A DNA stretch of 5,425 nucleotides. It comes from Armatimonadota bacterium (lineage in GTDB: Bacteria; Armatimonadota; Armatimonadia; Armatimonadales; Armatimonadaceae). A program made the translations under genes and the position numbers. The stretch is taken from contig JACMIU010000008.1 in NCBI GenBank assembly GCA_014380985.1, positions 1 to 5,425 on the forward strand, written 5' to 3'. A model generated the notes under the pieces. That model searched no databases and had not been told where the DNA came from. It saw only the letters and a program-made list of their open reading frames with translations. Within the stretch, counting starts at the first letter, position 1; the number at the start of each line of letters is the position of its first letter. Shown here piece after piece: positions 5,335 through 5,425 of this stretch.

Positions 5335-5425
5335 CTGTTTTCCTTTTGCGGTCTTTCGCCGATAGATGGATGTTTAACGTTGCTACGTCGGACGGTGTGA
5401 CGCCGGGAACCCGCGCCGCCTGTCC
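5315..5425 (-). CDS. mnmG: tRNA uridine-5-carboxymethylaminomethyl modification enzyme MnmG (GidA), C-terminal end only
   Basis: Reading the minus strand from the right edge gives 36 codons to a TAA at 5317-5315. The first residues, GQAARVPGVTPSDVATLNIHL, match the C-terminal helical domain of MnmG, where the pattern [GS]QA.R[IV].GV[ST]P..[IV]..L is strongly conserved. The fragment ends in a charged tail (SAKDRKRKTDDTEKQ). MnmG works with MnmE to modify the wobble uridine of several tRNAs using FAD and NADH. Only this tail is visible, so the identification rests on one motif. Its last 20 bases overlap the start of the secreted-protein gene in a different frame. Confidence 0.72.
   Translation of the reverse strand, partial: GQAARVPGVTPSDVATLNIHLSAKDRKRKTDDTEKQ
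5341..5347 (-). promoter_or_regulatory. Ribosome binding site of the secreted-protein gene
   Basis: AAAAGGA on the minus strand ends 6 bases before the ATG at 5334. It lies within mnmG coding sequence and supports both the chosen start and coupling of the two genes. Confidence 0.6.

Overview
The window is GC-rich, densely packed bacterial chromosome. It carries no mobile element, CRISPR array, tRNA or rRNA that I can see. The combination of a SigB/SigF/SigG-type sigma factor, a membrane-bound RsbU/SpoIIE-type phosphatase, a YumC-type (type 2) ferredoxin-NADP reductase and a carboxypeptidase-regulatory-like domain protein suggests a non-proteobacterial, environmental lineage such as Armatimonadota or a neighbour of Firmicutes/Actinobacteria. 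This placement is inference only; no marker gene here fixes it.

Layout from left to right. (1) The 3' part of a plus-strand gene whose product ends in a carboxypeptidase-regulatory-like beta domain (1-572). Its stop codon overlaps the stop codon of the next, convergent gene. (2) A minus-strand sigma factor gene (569-1483) with a roughly 360 bp upstream region. That region holds a sigma70-like promoter overlapped by a 23 bp dyad. (3) A minus-strand ferredoxin-NADP reductase gene (1842-2837). It is preceded by a near-consensus promoter and, in its short leader, a hairpin followed by six U residues that looks like an intrinsic terminator. (4) A divergent plus-strand gene (3043-4824) for a six-helix membrane protein with PAS and PP2C-type serine phosphatase domains. 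(5) A minus-strand pair at the right edge: the last 36 codons of mnmG, overlapping by 20 bp the start of a gene for a small secreted protein of unknown function (4867-5334).

The sigma factor and the phosphatase belong to the two ends of a partner-switching pathway: a phosphatase dephosphorylates an anti-anti-sigma factor, which then releases the sigma factor from its anti-sigma kinase. The middle components (RsbV/RsbW-like proteins) are not in this window, so a functional link is plausible but unproven. The reductase lies between them and its promoter is back-to-back with the phosphatase upstream region, which raises the possibility of a redox or stress connection.

The main points for a second look are the leader hairpin of the reductase, the dyad over the sigma factor promoter, the divergent promoter pair sharing a -35 region, and the unusual sensor architecture of the phosphatase. 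I see no clear evidence for an entirely new system.
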